5,119 nucleotides of DNA from an uncultured Lachnospiraceae bacterium (GTDB taxonomy: Bacteria; Bacillota; Clostridia; Lachnospirales; Lachnospiraceae): NCBI GenBank assembly GCA_910579935.1, contig CAJTVQ010000082.1, positions 1 through 5,119 of the forward strand. Reading direction: 5' to 3'. A program made the translations under genes and the position numbers. Below, piece by piece: positions 1 to 5,119 of this stretch (position 1 is the first letter of the stretch; every line of letters begins with the position of its first letter). The notes below the pieces were generated by a model that did not search any database, was not told where the DNA came from, and saw nothing but the letters and a program-made list of their open reading frames with translations.

Positions 1-66
1 TGCCATCTTTCCCGCAGTAAGCCTTATGTTGTTGGTGCTAACTTAATGACATTGGACCGTGAATAG
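1..66 (+). CDS. Possible 3' tail of a gene entering from the left edge
   Basis: Frame 1 is open from the first base to a TAG at 64-66, giving 21 codons that contain SKPYVVGANLMTLDRE. I do not recognise the family. An open stretch this short can easily occur by chance, and no start codon is needed because it would begin outside the window. In favour are the lack of stops up to the edge and a promoter-containing spacer right after the TAG, as expected at a gene end. Only the sequence to the left can decide. Confidence 0.22.
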   Translation, partial: CHLSRSKPYVVGANLMTLDRE

Positions 67-110
67 TAACCACTTTTACTCTAAAACTGTAAAAGTCAGG
101 TCGCATCATA

Positions 111-139
111 TTTACGATATTCATAGTATATGATATAAT
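111..139 (+). promoter_or_regulatory. Sigma-70/SigA-type promoter with extended -10
   Basis: A perfect TATAAT sits at 134-139, preceded by TG at 131-132 (TGnTATAAT, an extended -10). A -35-like TTTACG, matching TTGACA at 4 of 6 positions, sits at 111-116 with the ideal 17-base spacer. Transcription would start near 146, leaving a leader of about 114 bases before the 142-residue gene. This is the best promoter in the window and probably serves both plus-strand genes, since no terminator is seen between them. Confidence 0.65.
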
Positions 140-259
140 AAAAGCATCTAAAGCACAAATGTTTCAGCATAAAGAACATATTATTACTCAAAGAAAGTAT
201 GTAGCAGTTTAAGCGATAGCTATCCGCTGATACGAAAGCAATGAGAGAAAGGGGACAAT

Positions 260-688
260 ATGAAAGAAGAAAGAATTTCAGGTTTAGAAACTAGCGATAT
301 GGATTTGGAGGGAGCTATTCGAGAACCAATTCATGCAGTATTTACCAGCAATTTTAATATAAGCTGGCTTGGAACAGTTGGTGTAAACAATGTAGCAACA
401 GTGGAACAAACAAACTATGATGGAAAAAGGCTGAGCATTCAAGTTGTAGTAACCGGAACACCGACTTGGGGAACTGCTTGTGTAATAACGGTTACACCCG
501 TTAATTGTGAATTAAAATCAGGAGCACAAAATGTAAAAATAGAGATTTTAGGCGGTAATTTAGGAGTGACATTTCTGAGTGACATAACACCCAAAGAATC
601 TTACAAAGGAAAAAATGTACAATATACTGTTTCAATAGTAGGAGCACCGGATGGTGTATTTTACGCAAGAGGAGCTATTGGCGGTTGA
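260..688 (+). CDS. Hypothetical beta-rich protein, 142 aa, family not recognised
   Basis: The start is supported by a purine-rich site, AAAGGGG at 248-254, five bases before the ATG, and by the extended -10 promoter upstream. The protein has no signal peptide, membrane segment or catalytic motif that I can see. After a polar N-terminus (residues 1-22, many Glu and Asp) it is a run of alternating hydrophobic and polar segments such as LSIQVVVTGTP (58-68), VITVTPVNC (75-83) and QYTVSIVGAP (121-130). These are separated by Gly, Asn and Pro turns, which suggests an all-beta, possibly Ig-like sandwich. Its only two cysteines are Cys74 and Cys83. It ends in GAIGG. The membrane-protein gene starts 54 bases downstream, so the two are probably co-transcribed. 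Base composition is more AT-rich than the minus-strand genes, which is compatible with an accessory origin. The fold is inference and I assign no function. Confidence 0.72.
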   Translation: MKEERISGLETSDMDLEGAIREPIHAVFTSNFNISWLGTVGVNNVATVEQTNYDGKRLSIQVVVTGTPTWGTACVITVTPVNCELKSGAQNVKIEILGGNLGVTFLSDITPKESYKGKNVQYTVSIVGAPDGVFYARGAIGG

Positions 689-726
689 TATTGCCAATGT
701 ATATAGTAATCAGCCGAATAAGCAGC

Positions 727-734
727 AAAGGAGG
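727..734 (+). promoter_or_regulatory. Ribosome binding site that selects the second Met
   Basis: AAAGGAGG lies only 2 bases before the ATG at 737 but 8 bases before the in-frame ATG at 743. Normal spacing favours 743 as the true start, which removes the first two residues (Met-His) of the longer reading. Confidence 0.7.
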
Positions 735-742
735 TTATGCAT

Positions 743-943
743 ATGATTGGCGGAGGGCTTGGGAATCATCATCCTATGCGCGATTTGACGCATAATGTGG
801 GGTTGTGTACAAAACTGATAGCACACGAATATGAAAAAAATAAAAGTCCCATTTCAGACAAGGAACGAAAACTTGGCTATGCAGCAATTATCTTTTGGGT
901 TGCGGTGATTGTGTGCATAATTTCATTATTCATTTTACTATAA
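743..943 (+). CDS. Small tail-anchored membrane protein, 66 aa, function unknown
   Basis: I place the start at 743 rather than 737 because of ribosome binding site spacing. The protein begins MIGGGLGNHHPMRD, followed by a charged middle part with many Lys and Glu (residues 24-43). It ends in one strongly hydrophobic segment, about residues 47-66 (AAIIFWVAVIVCIISLFILL), which reaches the C-terminus. The basic KERK just before this segment predicts a cytoplasmic N-terminal part with a C-terminal anchor. I do not recognise a family. It lies 54 bases after the beta-rich gene and is probably in the same transcript. Known genes of this shape include small anchors, immunity-type proteins and holin-like proteins, but nothing in the sequence selects among these. 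No hairpin terminator follows closely; the next candidate is the large hairpin at 1101-1257. Confidence 0.68.
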   Translation: MIGGGLGNHHPMRDLTHNVGLCTKLIAHEYEKNKSPISDKERKLGYAAIIFWVAVIVCIISLFILL

Positions 944-1022
944 TACCAATGTCACTATAACCGGCAGCCAACAGAAAATCCGATATATTTGTTTTAGAAC
1001 GTATACTCTAAGGAGAACATAC

Positions 1023-1202
1023 ACGGCAAAGAAATTAACAAAACAAATCAACAAAAGAAATCAACAAGGCTCAGGACCCAATAAATTAAACATAAAACCA
1101 AAAAGGGGCTGGAGTACCTGTGGGTTCTTTCTCATGTTTGGATATACTGCCAGATTCAGTTTTGCTGGGACATTAATTTTCCAACAAAATTTGAATCACT
1201 AG
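1023..1202 (+). pseudogene. Small open frame with good ribosome site but ACG in place of ATG
   Basis: TAAGGAG at 1009-1015 is followed, after a normal 7-base gap, by ACG GCA AAG AAA. This would read (M)AKKLTKQINKRNQQ if ACG were ATG. The frame stays open for 59 codons to a TAG at 1200-1202. Its first part (to about base 1098) is basic and polar, rich in Lys, Asn and Gln. The rest is the translation of the 5' arm and loop of the hairpin (KRGWSTCGFFLMFG and onward). No in-frame ATG or GTG lies near the ribosome site; the first in-frame ATG is codon 38. One reading is a small gene that lost its start by a T-to-C change and was cut short by hairpin-element insertion. Another is chance in A-rich DNA. 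ACG starts are very rare in bacteria. Confidence 0.27.
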
Positions 1203-1257
1203 CAGAGACGAAATATCCAAAGTTAAGAAAGAACCTACCTGTGCGCCAGCCTTTTTT
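1101..1257. repeat. 157-nt long imperfect inverted repeat (MITE-like or structured RNA)
   Basis: The whole segment folds back on itself. Pairings are 1101-1122 with 1236-1257 (three mismatches, several G-U pairs on the plus strand), 1123-1132 with 1226-1235 (perfect, GGTTCTTTCT/AGAAAGAACC), and 1137-1145 with 1213-1221 (perfect, TTTGGATAT/ATATCCAAA). Inside these are 1147-1150 with 1202-1205, 1153-1158 with 1192-1197, 1160-1164 with 1185-1189, and 1166-1170 with 1179-1183, closing an 8-base loop. An A tract opens it and a T tract (1252-1257) closes it. No target-site duplication or transposase is visible. It lies between convergent genes. A MITE, an unrecognised structured RNA or an oversized terminator would all fit. 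Confidence 0.75.
1101..1257. terminator. Probable bidirectional intrinsic terminator at the base of the long hairpin
   Basis: On the plus strand the GC-containing base of the stem (GGCTGG/CCAGCC) is followed by six T (1252-1257). On the minus strand the stem runs into TTTTTGG then TTTTATG. It sits 47 bases past the stop of the oleate hydratase gene and 157 bases past the stop of the small membrane protein, and no other stem-loop with a T tract is seen in the gap. It could therefore end transcription from both sides. Confidence 0.55.
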
Positions 1258-1303
1258 ATCATGTCTCAGTAACCACTATATCTTATTATCCCTCTTTTCC
1301 TGC

Positions 1304-3283
1304 TTACAGCATTCCGTCTTTCAACACATTATGATCACGCAGCACCTTTTCCACCACGGTTCCTTTCACCACATGGAGAATCGGTTTTTTCAATGCATTT
1401 AACGGGCCCGGAAGCTCGATCTCCAACGGGGATTTGCCGTCCATCAGCTTCACGCTGCTTTCCAGCAGTTCACGGATATCATAGACGCTGCCCCATACTT
1501 CCGGTACGCCCCTGTCCACACCAAGCAGGCCATATACGGCTTCCATGGCAGTCCTGACCGAATATTCCGTGGTAAATACGGTATCCCTCGGTGTTTCTGC
1601 AAACTGTCCCAAAAATGCAAAGTTCACGCATCCGTCCGGAATTACGTCAGGACGGTCTCCCTTTGTCCTCGGCATGAAGAATGCCGTAATGTAAGGCATC
1701 ATGGTCGGCACACATACCGCACTGTTCTCTGCCAGCTCCGGTATTTCCTCCACCGGAACGCCCAGATGGTACAGCCATTCTTCCGTAATCTCCTTACCGG
1801 TACATTCCTTCATCGGCTTCTTTACAAAATCACCGGCCACATCGGTAAATAAACCATATACCCATACGCATACCTTATCTTTATCCTGTTCCCTGAACTG
1901 TCCCTGCCTGTTAATCGTCCAGCTCATCAGCCAGCTGGAATCCTGACAGCTCACGATACCGCCTGTTACTACCCTTCCGCTCTTAGGGTCACGCTTGCAG
2001 ATATTGGTGATATAAGGAAGAATCTTATCGTCCAGTGTCGTAACCGTTGCTGATTCCCAATTGGTCTTTGCCACATCGGAACAGAATTTTTCCGGATGTC
2101 CGAAAGACTCATCCTGCTTTGCGATATTTTTCCACAGGCTCCAGCAGCCGCTGGTTCTCACTTCCGCATCCCCGTTGGGCGCGTGATTCTGGTCGCCATA
2201 TACCGTACCTTCCGTACAGCTTCCGTTGGTAACAAATACAAGGTCATTCTCCGTAAGCGTAATTCCTTTTTCCACGCCCTTTACCTTGCATTCGATTGCT
2301 TTTGCAGTCTTCTTTCCATCTTTTATTTCAAAAATAACGTTTGTCACTTCCGTATTAAACTGGAAATCCACCCCTGCCGCTTCCAGGTATTTCTGCATCG
2401 GCAGGATCAATGACTCATACTGGTTGTATTTGGTAAATTTCAAAGCGCTGAAATCCGGAAGACCCGCAATATGATGGATAAATCTCTGGAAGTAAAGTTT
2501 CATCTCCAATGCGCTGTGCCAGTTTTCAAACGCAAACATTGTTCTCCAATACAGCCAGAACGTGGAGTCAAATACTTCCTCGTCAAAAACATCCTCTATG
2601 GTCTTGTCATACAGATCCTCATCCTTTGTCATGAATAACTTCATAATTTCCATGCAGCCCTTTTGGCTTAAATTGAACTTGCCGTCCGTATGTGCATCTT
2701 CCCCGCAGTTCACCGTCGCCCGGCACAGGGAGTAATTCGGGTCTTCCTTATTCAGCCAGTAATATTCGTCCAGCACGGATACTCCCGGCGTTTCCAAAGA
2801 AGGAATACTGCGGAACAGATCCCACAGACATTCAAAATGATTTTCCATCTCACGTCCGCCGCGCATCACATAACCCCTCGTGGCATCATAGATACCGTCA
2901 CAGGCTCCTCCGGCAATATCCATTGCTTCCAAAATATGGATATGCGATCCGGGCATCTGTCCGTCTCTCACCAAAAAACATGCCGCTGCCAAAGATGCCA
3001 GACCGCTGCCTACGAGATAGGCATTTTTATCGTCTACCCCTTCGGGTTTCCTCGGTCTTGCAAATGCTTCATAATTACCGTTTGTATAATAAATCCCTTT
3101 GCTGTTTTTCTCGTCTTTTCCCCGTTCCGTATTGCGGTACTCCTGTTTTTGCGCCGCCTCCGCCGCTTTTTTCTCCGCCTTTTTCTCCGCTCTTTTATTA
3201 TGTCCTTTTGCCGCTATTGCTGCCGCTCCTGCACTCGCCGCTATTGCTGCCACGCCGATTCCGATATTCTTCTTACTTGCCAT
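1304..3283 (-). CDS. ohyA: Oleate hydratase (FAD-dependent, MCRA family) with N-terminal extension
   Basis: This enzyme adds water to the cis-9 double bond of oleate to give 10-hydroxystearate; family members also hydrate linoleate and other cis-9 fatty acids. FAD is needed without net redox. The Rossmann motif GSGLASLAAA is at residues 92-101 and ILEAMDIAGGACDG at 117-130. The family signature RGGREM is at 141-146, with Glu145 matching the acidic catalytic residue (Glu82 in S. aureus, Glu122 in Elizabethkingia). Tyr264 in MKLYFQRF lies 119 residues later, the same distance as to Tyr201 and Tyr241 in those enzymes. It looks intact. At 659 residues it is longer than the common 590-residue form: residues 1-75 add an Ala/Gly hydrophobic stretch (7-26) and a Lys/Ala/Glu-rich helix-like segment (27-60). 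The start is set by AAAGGTGG (3293-3300), 9 bases upstream. It follows tetR but has its own leader, so is probably a separate transcript. Confidence 0.95.
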   Translation of the reverse strand: MASKKNIGIGVAAIAASAGAAAIAAKGHNKRAEKKAEKKAAEAAQKQEYRNTERGKDEKNSKGIYYTNGNYEAFARPRKPEGVDDKNAYLVGSGLASLAAACFLVRDGQMPGSHIHILEAMDIAGGACDGIYDATRGYVMRGGREMENHFECLWDLFRSIPSLETPGVSVLDEYYWLNKEDPNYSLCRATVNCGEDAHTDGKFNLSQKGCMEIMKLFMTKDEDLYDKTIEDVFDEEVFDSTFWLYWRTMFAFENWHSALEMKLYFQRFIHHIAGLPDFSALKFTKYNQYESLILPMQKYLEAAGVDFQFNTEVTNVIFEIKDGKKTAKAIECKVKGVEKGITLTENDLVFVTNGSCTEGTVYGDQNHAPNGDAEVRTSGCWSLWKNIAKQDESFGHPEKFCSDVAKTNWESATVTTLDDKILPYITNICKRDPKSGRVVTGGIVSCQDSSWLMSWTINRQGQFREQDKDKVCVWVYGLFTDVAGDFVKKPMKECTGKEITEEWLYHLGVPVEEIPELAENSAVCVPTMMPYITAFFMPRTKGDRPDVIPDGCVNFAFLGQFAETPRDTVFTTEYSVRTAMEAVYGLLGVDRGVPEVWGSVYDIRELLESSVKLMDGKSPLEIELPGPLNALKKPILHVVKGTVVEKVLRDHNVLKDGML

Positions 3284-3307
3284 GATAATATGCCACCTTT
3301 CTTTTTT

Positions 3308-3326
3308 CAGTGTGCTGATGCACCTG
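3308..3326. promoter_or_regulatory. Quasi-palindrome in the oleate hydratase leader (possible operator)
   Basis: CAGTGTGCTGATGCACCTG has arms CAG-GTGC and GCAC-CTG around a 4-base centre, with one extra T in the left arm. It lies 7 bases upstream of the hydratase ribosome binding site. Its size suits a TetR-family operator or a small leader hairpin. Only position and symmetry support it. Confidence 0.25.
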
Positions 3327-3378
3327 ATATCTTTTTATTATTTGCGTTTCTGAGATTTTTACCTGCTTTCTGTGACAT

Positions 3379-3407
3379 ATCATACCCTTTCAGAACTTAT
3401 ACTTCCA
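3379..3407 (-). promoter_or_regulatory. Candidate promoter for oleate hydratase
   Basis: On the minus strand a TATGAT (3379-3384) matches the -10 consensus at 5 of 6 positions. TGGAAG (3402-3407), 17 bases upstream, is only a weak -35. Transcription would start near 3371, leaving a leader of about 88 bases. A separate promoter is expected because the tetR terminator lies just upstream, and a weak -35 is common at regulated promoters. Other AT-rich hexamers in this leader had poorer spacing. Confidence 0.35.
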
Positions 3408-3411
3408 CTTA

Positions 3412-3456
3412 CAAAACAGGCGAAATGATAAAAAACTTATCATTCCGCCCGTTTTG
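3412..3456 (-). terminator. Intrinsic terminator of the reductase-tetR transcript
   Basis: Arms 3412-3431 and 3437-3456 form a 20-bp stem with a 5-base loop. The two imperfect positions (3418/3450 and 3423/3445) are A-C mismatches in a plus-strand RNA but G-U pairs in a minus-strand RNA, so the fold is best in the tetR direction. The stem begins 18 bases after the tetR stop and ends in TGTTTTG on the minus strand. The U tract is short, so termination may be partial and allow some read-through into the oleate hydratase gene. Confidence 0.65.
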
Positions 3457-3474
3457 ATAAAATACTTATGCTGC

Positions 3475-4041
3475 CTACTTTTTGCTTACCTGCTCGAAAT
3501 TATGAATGGAATTCGTAATGTTCCCCCGCAAAGCAATACTCATCTTCTCCGTGATCTCTCTGTAATCCTCCTTCATCCCGCGGTCAATCCATCCTAAAAT
3601 AATTCCTACAAAACCAAATTTATAAAACTCGGCAATAAATGTCCGTTCCTCCTCTGCCACATCCGTTCCCACGCACTTTTCTTCTACCACATTAACGATC
3701 AGCCCGTAAGTAAGTTTATACAGATAATTCTCAATCTTTTCCTTACCGATGGAACGGTACACATTCATAATAAAAGGCTTATTCTCCAGGATGGCTTCGA
3801 ACACCTGAAGCATCCCTTCCTGCCAGGTGTCGTAGGTTTTCTTTCCCTGCAGCGCCCGTCTGCCGTCTTCCACGCATACCCATTCCACCAGATCATAAAT
3901 ATCCCTGAAATGATAATAAAAAGACATCCGGCTGATTCCGCAGTCCGTTGTTAGATCATTGATCGTTATTTTATCCAATGGTTTATGAAGAAGCAGCTTC
4001 TTAAGCGATGCTTCCAATGCCGGCTTGGTTGTATTCGGCAT
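3475..4041 (-). CDS. TetR/AcrR-family transcriptional regulator, DhaS-like
   Basis: This 188-residue protein has the normal TetR length. The N-terminal DNA-binding part covers residues 6-55: a first helix (PALEASLKKLLLHKPLDKI), then the helix-turn-helix ITINDLTTDCGISRMSFYYHF (25-45), ending in the family's FYYHF recognition-helix signature. Residues 75-185 form the ligand-binding and dimer domain. The motifs KPFIMNVYRSIG and FYKFGFVGIILGWIDRGMKED resemble the C-terminal domain (TetR_C_8 type) of DhaS-like regulators. The start is fixed by AGGAGG (4049-4054), 7 bases upstream. It lies 33 bases after the aldo/keto reductase on the same strand, so is probably co-transcribed with it. Likely targets are its own operon and the oleate hydratase gene next door, with a fatty acid or related compound as ligand. 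The target and ligand are inferred from position only. Confidence 0.9.
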   Translation of the reverse strand: MPNTTKPALEASLKKLLLHKPLDKITINDLTTDCGISRMSFYYHFRDIYDLVEWVCVEDGRRALQGKKTYDTWQEGMLQVFEAILENKPFIMNVYRSIGKEKIENYLYKLTYGLIVNVVEEKCVGTDVAEEERTFIAEFYKFGFVGIILGWIDRGMKEDYREITEKMSIALRGNITNSIHNFEQVSKK

Positions 4042-4074
4042 AACATTTCCTCCTGTTTTCGTCTGTCCGGCACA

Positions 4075-5119
4075 TCAATAACCGAATACTTCCACTGCCT
4101 TCTTCATCTTTTCCATCACACCCACTGCAAACGGGCAGTTTCTTTCACAGCTTCCGCATCCGATACACTCCGATGCATGATGTTCCAGCAGCTTATAATG
4201 GTCTGCCACCGTTTCCGGCACTTCTCCCTGTGCCAGACAGAGATTCAGGTATTTGTTTACATCCGCCACACTGATGCCCACCGCACAGGGCGCGCAATGC
4301 CCGCAGTACATGCAGTTTCCTTTCAGGCTGAATTTCTCTATCTTAGACAGCACACCTGCATAATCCTTTTCCTCTTTGGAAATCTCATAATAACGCACCA
4401 GTTTTTCTATTTCTTCTATGGAATAGCAGCCTGCCATGACTGCCGCCACCCCCGGTCTTGTCAGACAGTATTCCAAACACTGATATTCGTTAAACGCCAC
4501 GCCGAAGGGGGACAGTTCCGCATCCAGCATATCGCCGCCGCCGAATGCCTTCATGACATCAATGGCGACGCCTTCCCGCTCGCACAGTTCATACAGGGCT
4601 TTCCGCTCCCCGTCCATTCCGTCACGTCCATCCTTATAATTCTCCGGATCCCAAAGGTCTTCACAGTTTTCACTGGGCGGCTGCATATCATATGCCGCAT
4701 TCACCGAAAACATCAGTACGTCGATCAGCCCCGTCTCCACTGCCTTCCGCGCGATGGAAGGGTTATGGGAACTCATTCCGAGGCAGCGGATCTTTCCGCT
4801 TTCTTTCAACTCCCTGCAATATGTAATAAATTCCCCGTGAAATACTTTTTCAAAATCATCCGCACCGTCCACATAATGAATCATACCGATGTCCAGATAA
4901 TCCGTTCCCAGTCTGTGCAGCTGGTCTTCAAAAGCCGCCTTTGCCTTCCCAACATCTCTGGTACGCAGATACTGTCCGTTCTCCCATGCCGCACCGATAT
5001 GTCCCTGCAATACAATTTTTTCCCTCCGCCCGGCTATCGCGGCGCCCATATTGTCACGGAATACCGGATTGGAGGTATACATATCCACAAAATTAATCCC
5101 CATCCCCATTGCCCGCTCC
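4075..5119 (-). CDS. Aldo/keto reductase with C-terminal two-[4Fe-4S] domain (5' end outside window)
   Basis: The frame stays open to the right edge (Glu-Arg-Ala before the Met at 5109). That Met has no ribosome site and falls within a conserved core element (GINFVD), so the true start lies outside; roughly 35-45 N-terminal residues are missing. Counting from it, the TIM-barrel core runs to about 255 and contains DYLDIGMIHYVDG (70-82) and IRCLGMSSHNP (107-117). Two 4-cysteine clusters follow: CMYCGHCAPC (Cys266, 269, 272, 275) and CIGCGSCERNCP (Cys315, 318, 321, 325). These suggest reduction by electrons passing through iron-sulfur clusters in an anaerobe. Of the usual Asp-Tyr-Lys-His tetrad, Asp9 and His78 are present; the Tyr position aligns with Asn14 and the Lys position with His37. 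The substrate is unknown. The TetR gene follows after 33 bases, probably in one operon. Confidence 0.9.
   Translation of the reverse strand, partial: ERAMGMGINFVDMYTSNPVFRDNMGAAIAGRREKIVLQGHIGAAWENGQYLRTRDVGKAKAAFEDQLHRLGTDYLDIGMIHYVDGADDFEKVFHGEFITYCRELKESGKIRCLGMSSHNPSIARKAVETGLIDVLMFSVNAAYDMQPPSENCEDLWDPENYKDGRDGMDGERKALYELCEREGVAIDVMKAFGGGDMLDAELSPFGVAFNEYQCLEYCLTRPGVAAVMAGCYSIEEIEKLVRYYEISKEEKDYAGVLSKIEKFSLKGNCMYCGHCAPCAVGISVADVNKYLNLCLAQGEVPETVADHYKLLEHHASECIGCGSCERNCPFAVGVMEKMKKAVEVFGY

Larger units (their letters stand above)
944..1303. other. 360-base gap between convergent genes
   Basis: No gene with a standard start is visible here. The first part (944-1008) shows nothing recognisable apart from general AT-richness. 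It then carries a TAAGGAG site with a frame lacking an ATG (1023-1202) and the long hairpin (1101-1257). The last 46 bases (1258-1303) form the 3' untranslated side of the oleate hydratase gene and show no separate terminator. Confidence 0.7.

Noticed and set aside
72..96. Inverted repeat ACTTTTAC / GTAAAAGT after the possible gene tail at 1-66.
   Set aside because: The 8-bp stem has only two G-C pairs, a 9-base loop and no T tract, so a terminator call is not supported.
208..235. Short palindrome GATAGCTATC in the leader of the 142-residue gene, considered as a riboswitch or hairpin element.
   Set aside because: It leaves almost no loop, and no known riboswitch consensus could be matched in the leader.
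737..742. First ATG of the small membrane protein frame as its start.
   Set aside because: It is only 2 bases from the AAAGGAGG site; the in-frame ATG at 743 has normal spacing.
1115..1243. TACCTGTG occurs as a direct repeat in both arms of the long hairpin (1115-1122 and 1236-1243).
   Set aside because: The octamer is almost self-complementary and the two copies pair with each other in the fold, so the direct repeat follows from the inverted repeat and is not a separate signal.
1101..1257. The long hairpin as an integron attC site or as 6S RNA.
   Set aside because: The ends lack the RYYYAAC/GTTRRRY core sites of attC. The fold lacks the large central bubble of 6S RNA: the only symmetric loops in the outer stems are small.
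2690..3457. Long open frames on the plus strand opposite the oleate hydratase gene, up to 255 codons.
   Set aside because: They overlap a gene with unmistakable family motifs, have low-complexity Ser/Pro/Phe/Arg-rich translations, and lack ribosome sites I could find. They are antisense shadows.

Overview
The window looks like chromosomal DNA from a low-to-mid GC Firmicute, most likely a gut Clostridium-type anaerobe of the Lachnospiraceae kind. I infer this from the strong AGGAGG-type ribosome binding sites, the 8-cysteine Fe-S aldo/keto reductase typical of anaerobic Clostridia, the DhaS-like TetR regulator and an oleate hydratase. No rRNA, tRNA, CRISPR array or transposase gene is visible.

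Left part (1-1303): an AT-rich stretch, about 40% GC in the lines I counted, against 40-63% in lines of the flanking minus-strand genes. After a possible gene tail at 1-66 there is a good extended -10 promoter. It drives two plus-strand genes I cannot assign to a family: a 142-residue, soluble-looking, beta-rich protein (260-688) and a 66-residue protein with a C-terminal membrane anchor (743-943). The gap after them (944-1303) holds a small open frame with a perfect ribosome binding site but ACG where the start codon should be (1023-1202). That frame runs into a 157-nt imperfect hairpin (1101-1257) flanked by A and T tracts. The hairpin lies between convergent genes, so it can act as a terminator in both directions, but its size is more like a MITE or a structured RNA.

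Right part (1304-5119): three minus-strand genes, in transcription order aldo/keto reductase (5' end outside the window), TetR regulator and oleate hydratase. The reductase and regulator are 33 bases apart and probably form an operon that ends at a clear stem-loop (3412-3456). Oleate hydratase follows with its own leader, a weak candidate promoter and a quasi-palindrome just upstream of its ribosome binding site.

The hydratase adds water to the cis-9 double bond of oleate and related unsaturated fatty acids, a known way for Gram-positive bacteria to neutralise toxic host or dietary lipids. The adjacent TetR protein is the obvious candidate sensor, but that link is inferred from position only. 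The most unusual points are the N-terminal Ala/Lys-rich extension of the hydratase, the altered catalytic tetrad of the reductase, and the unassigned two-gene unit with the large hairpin behind it.
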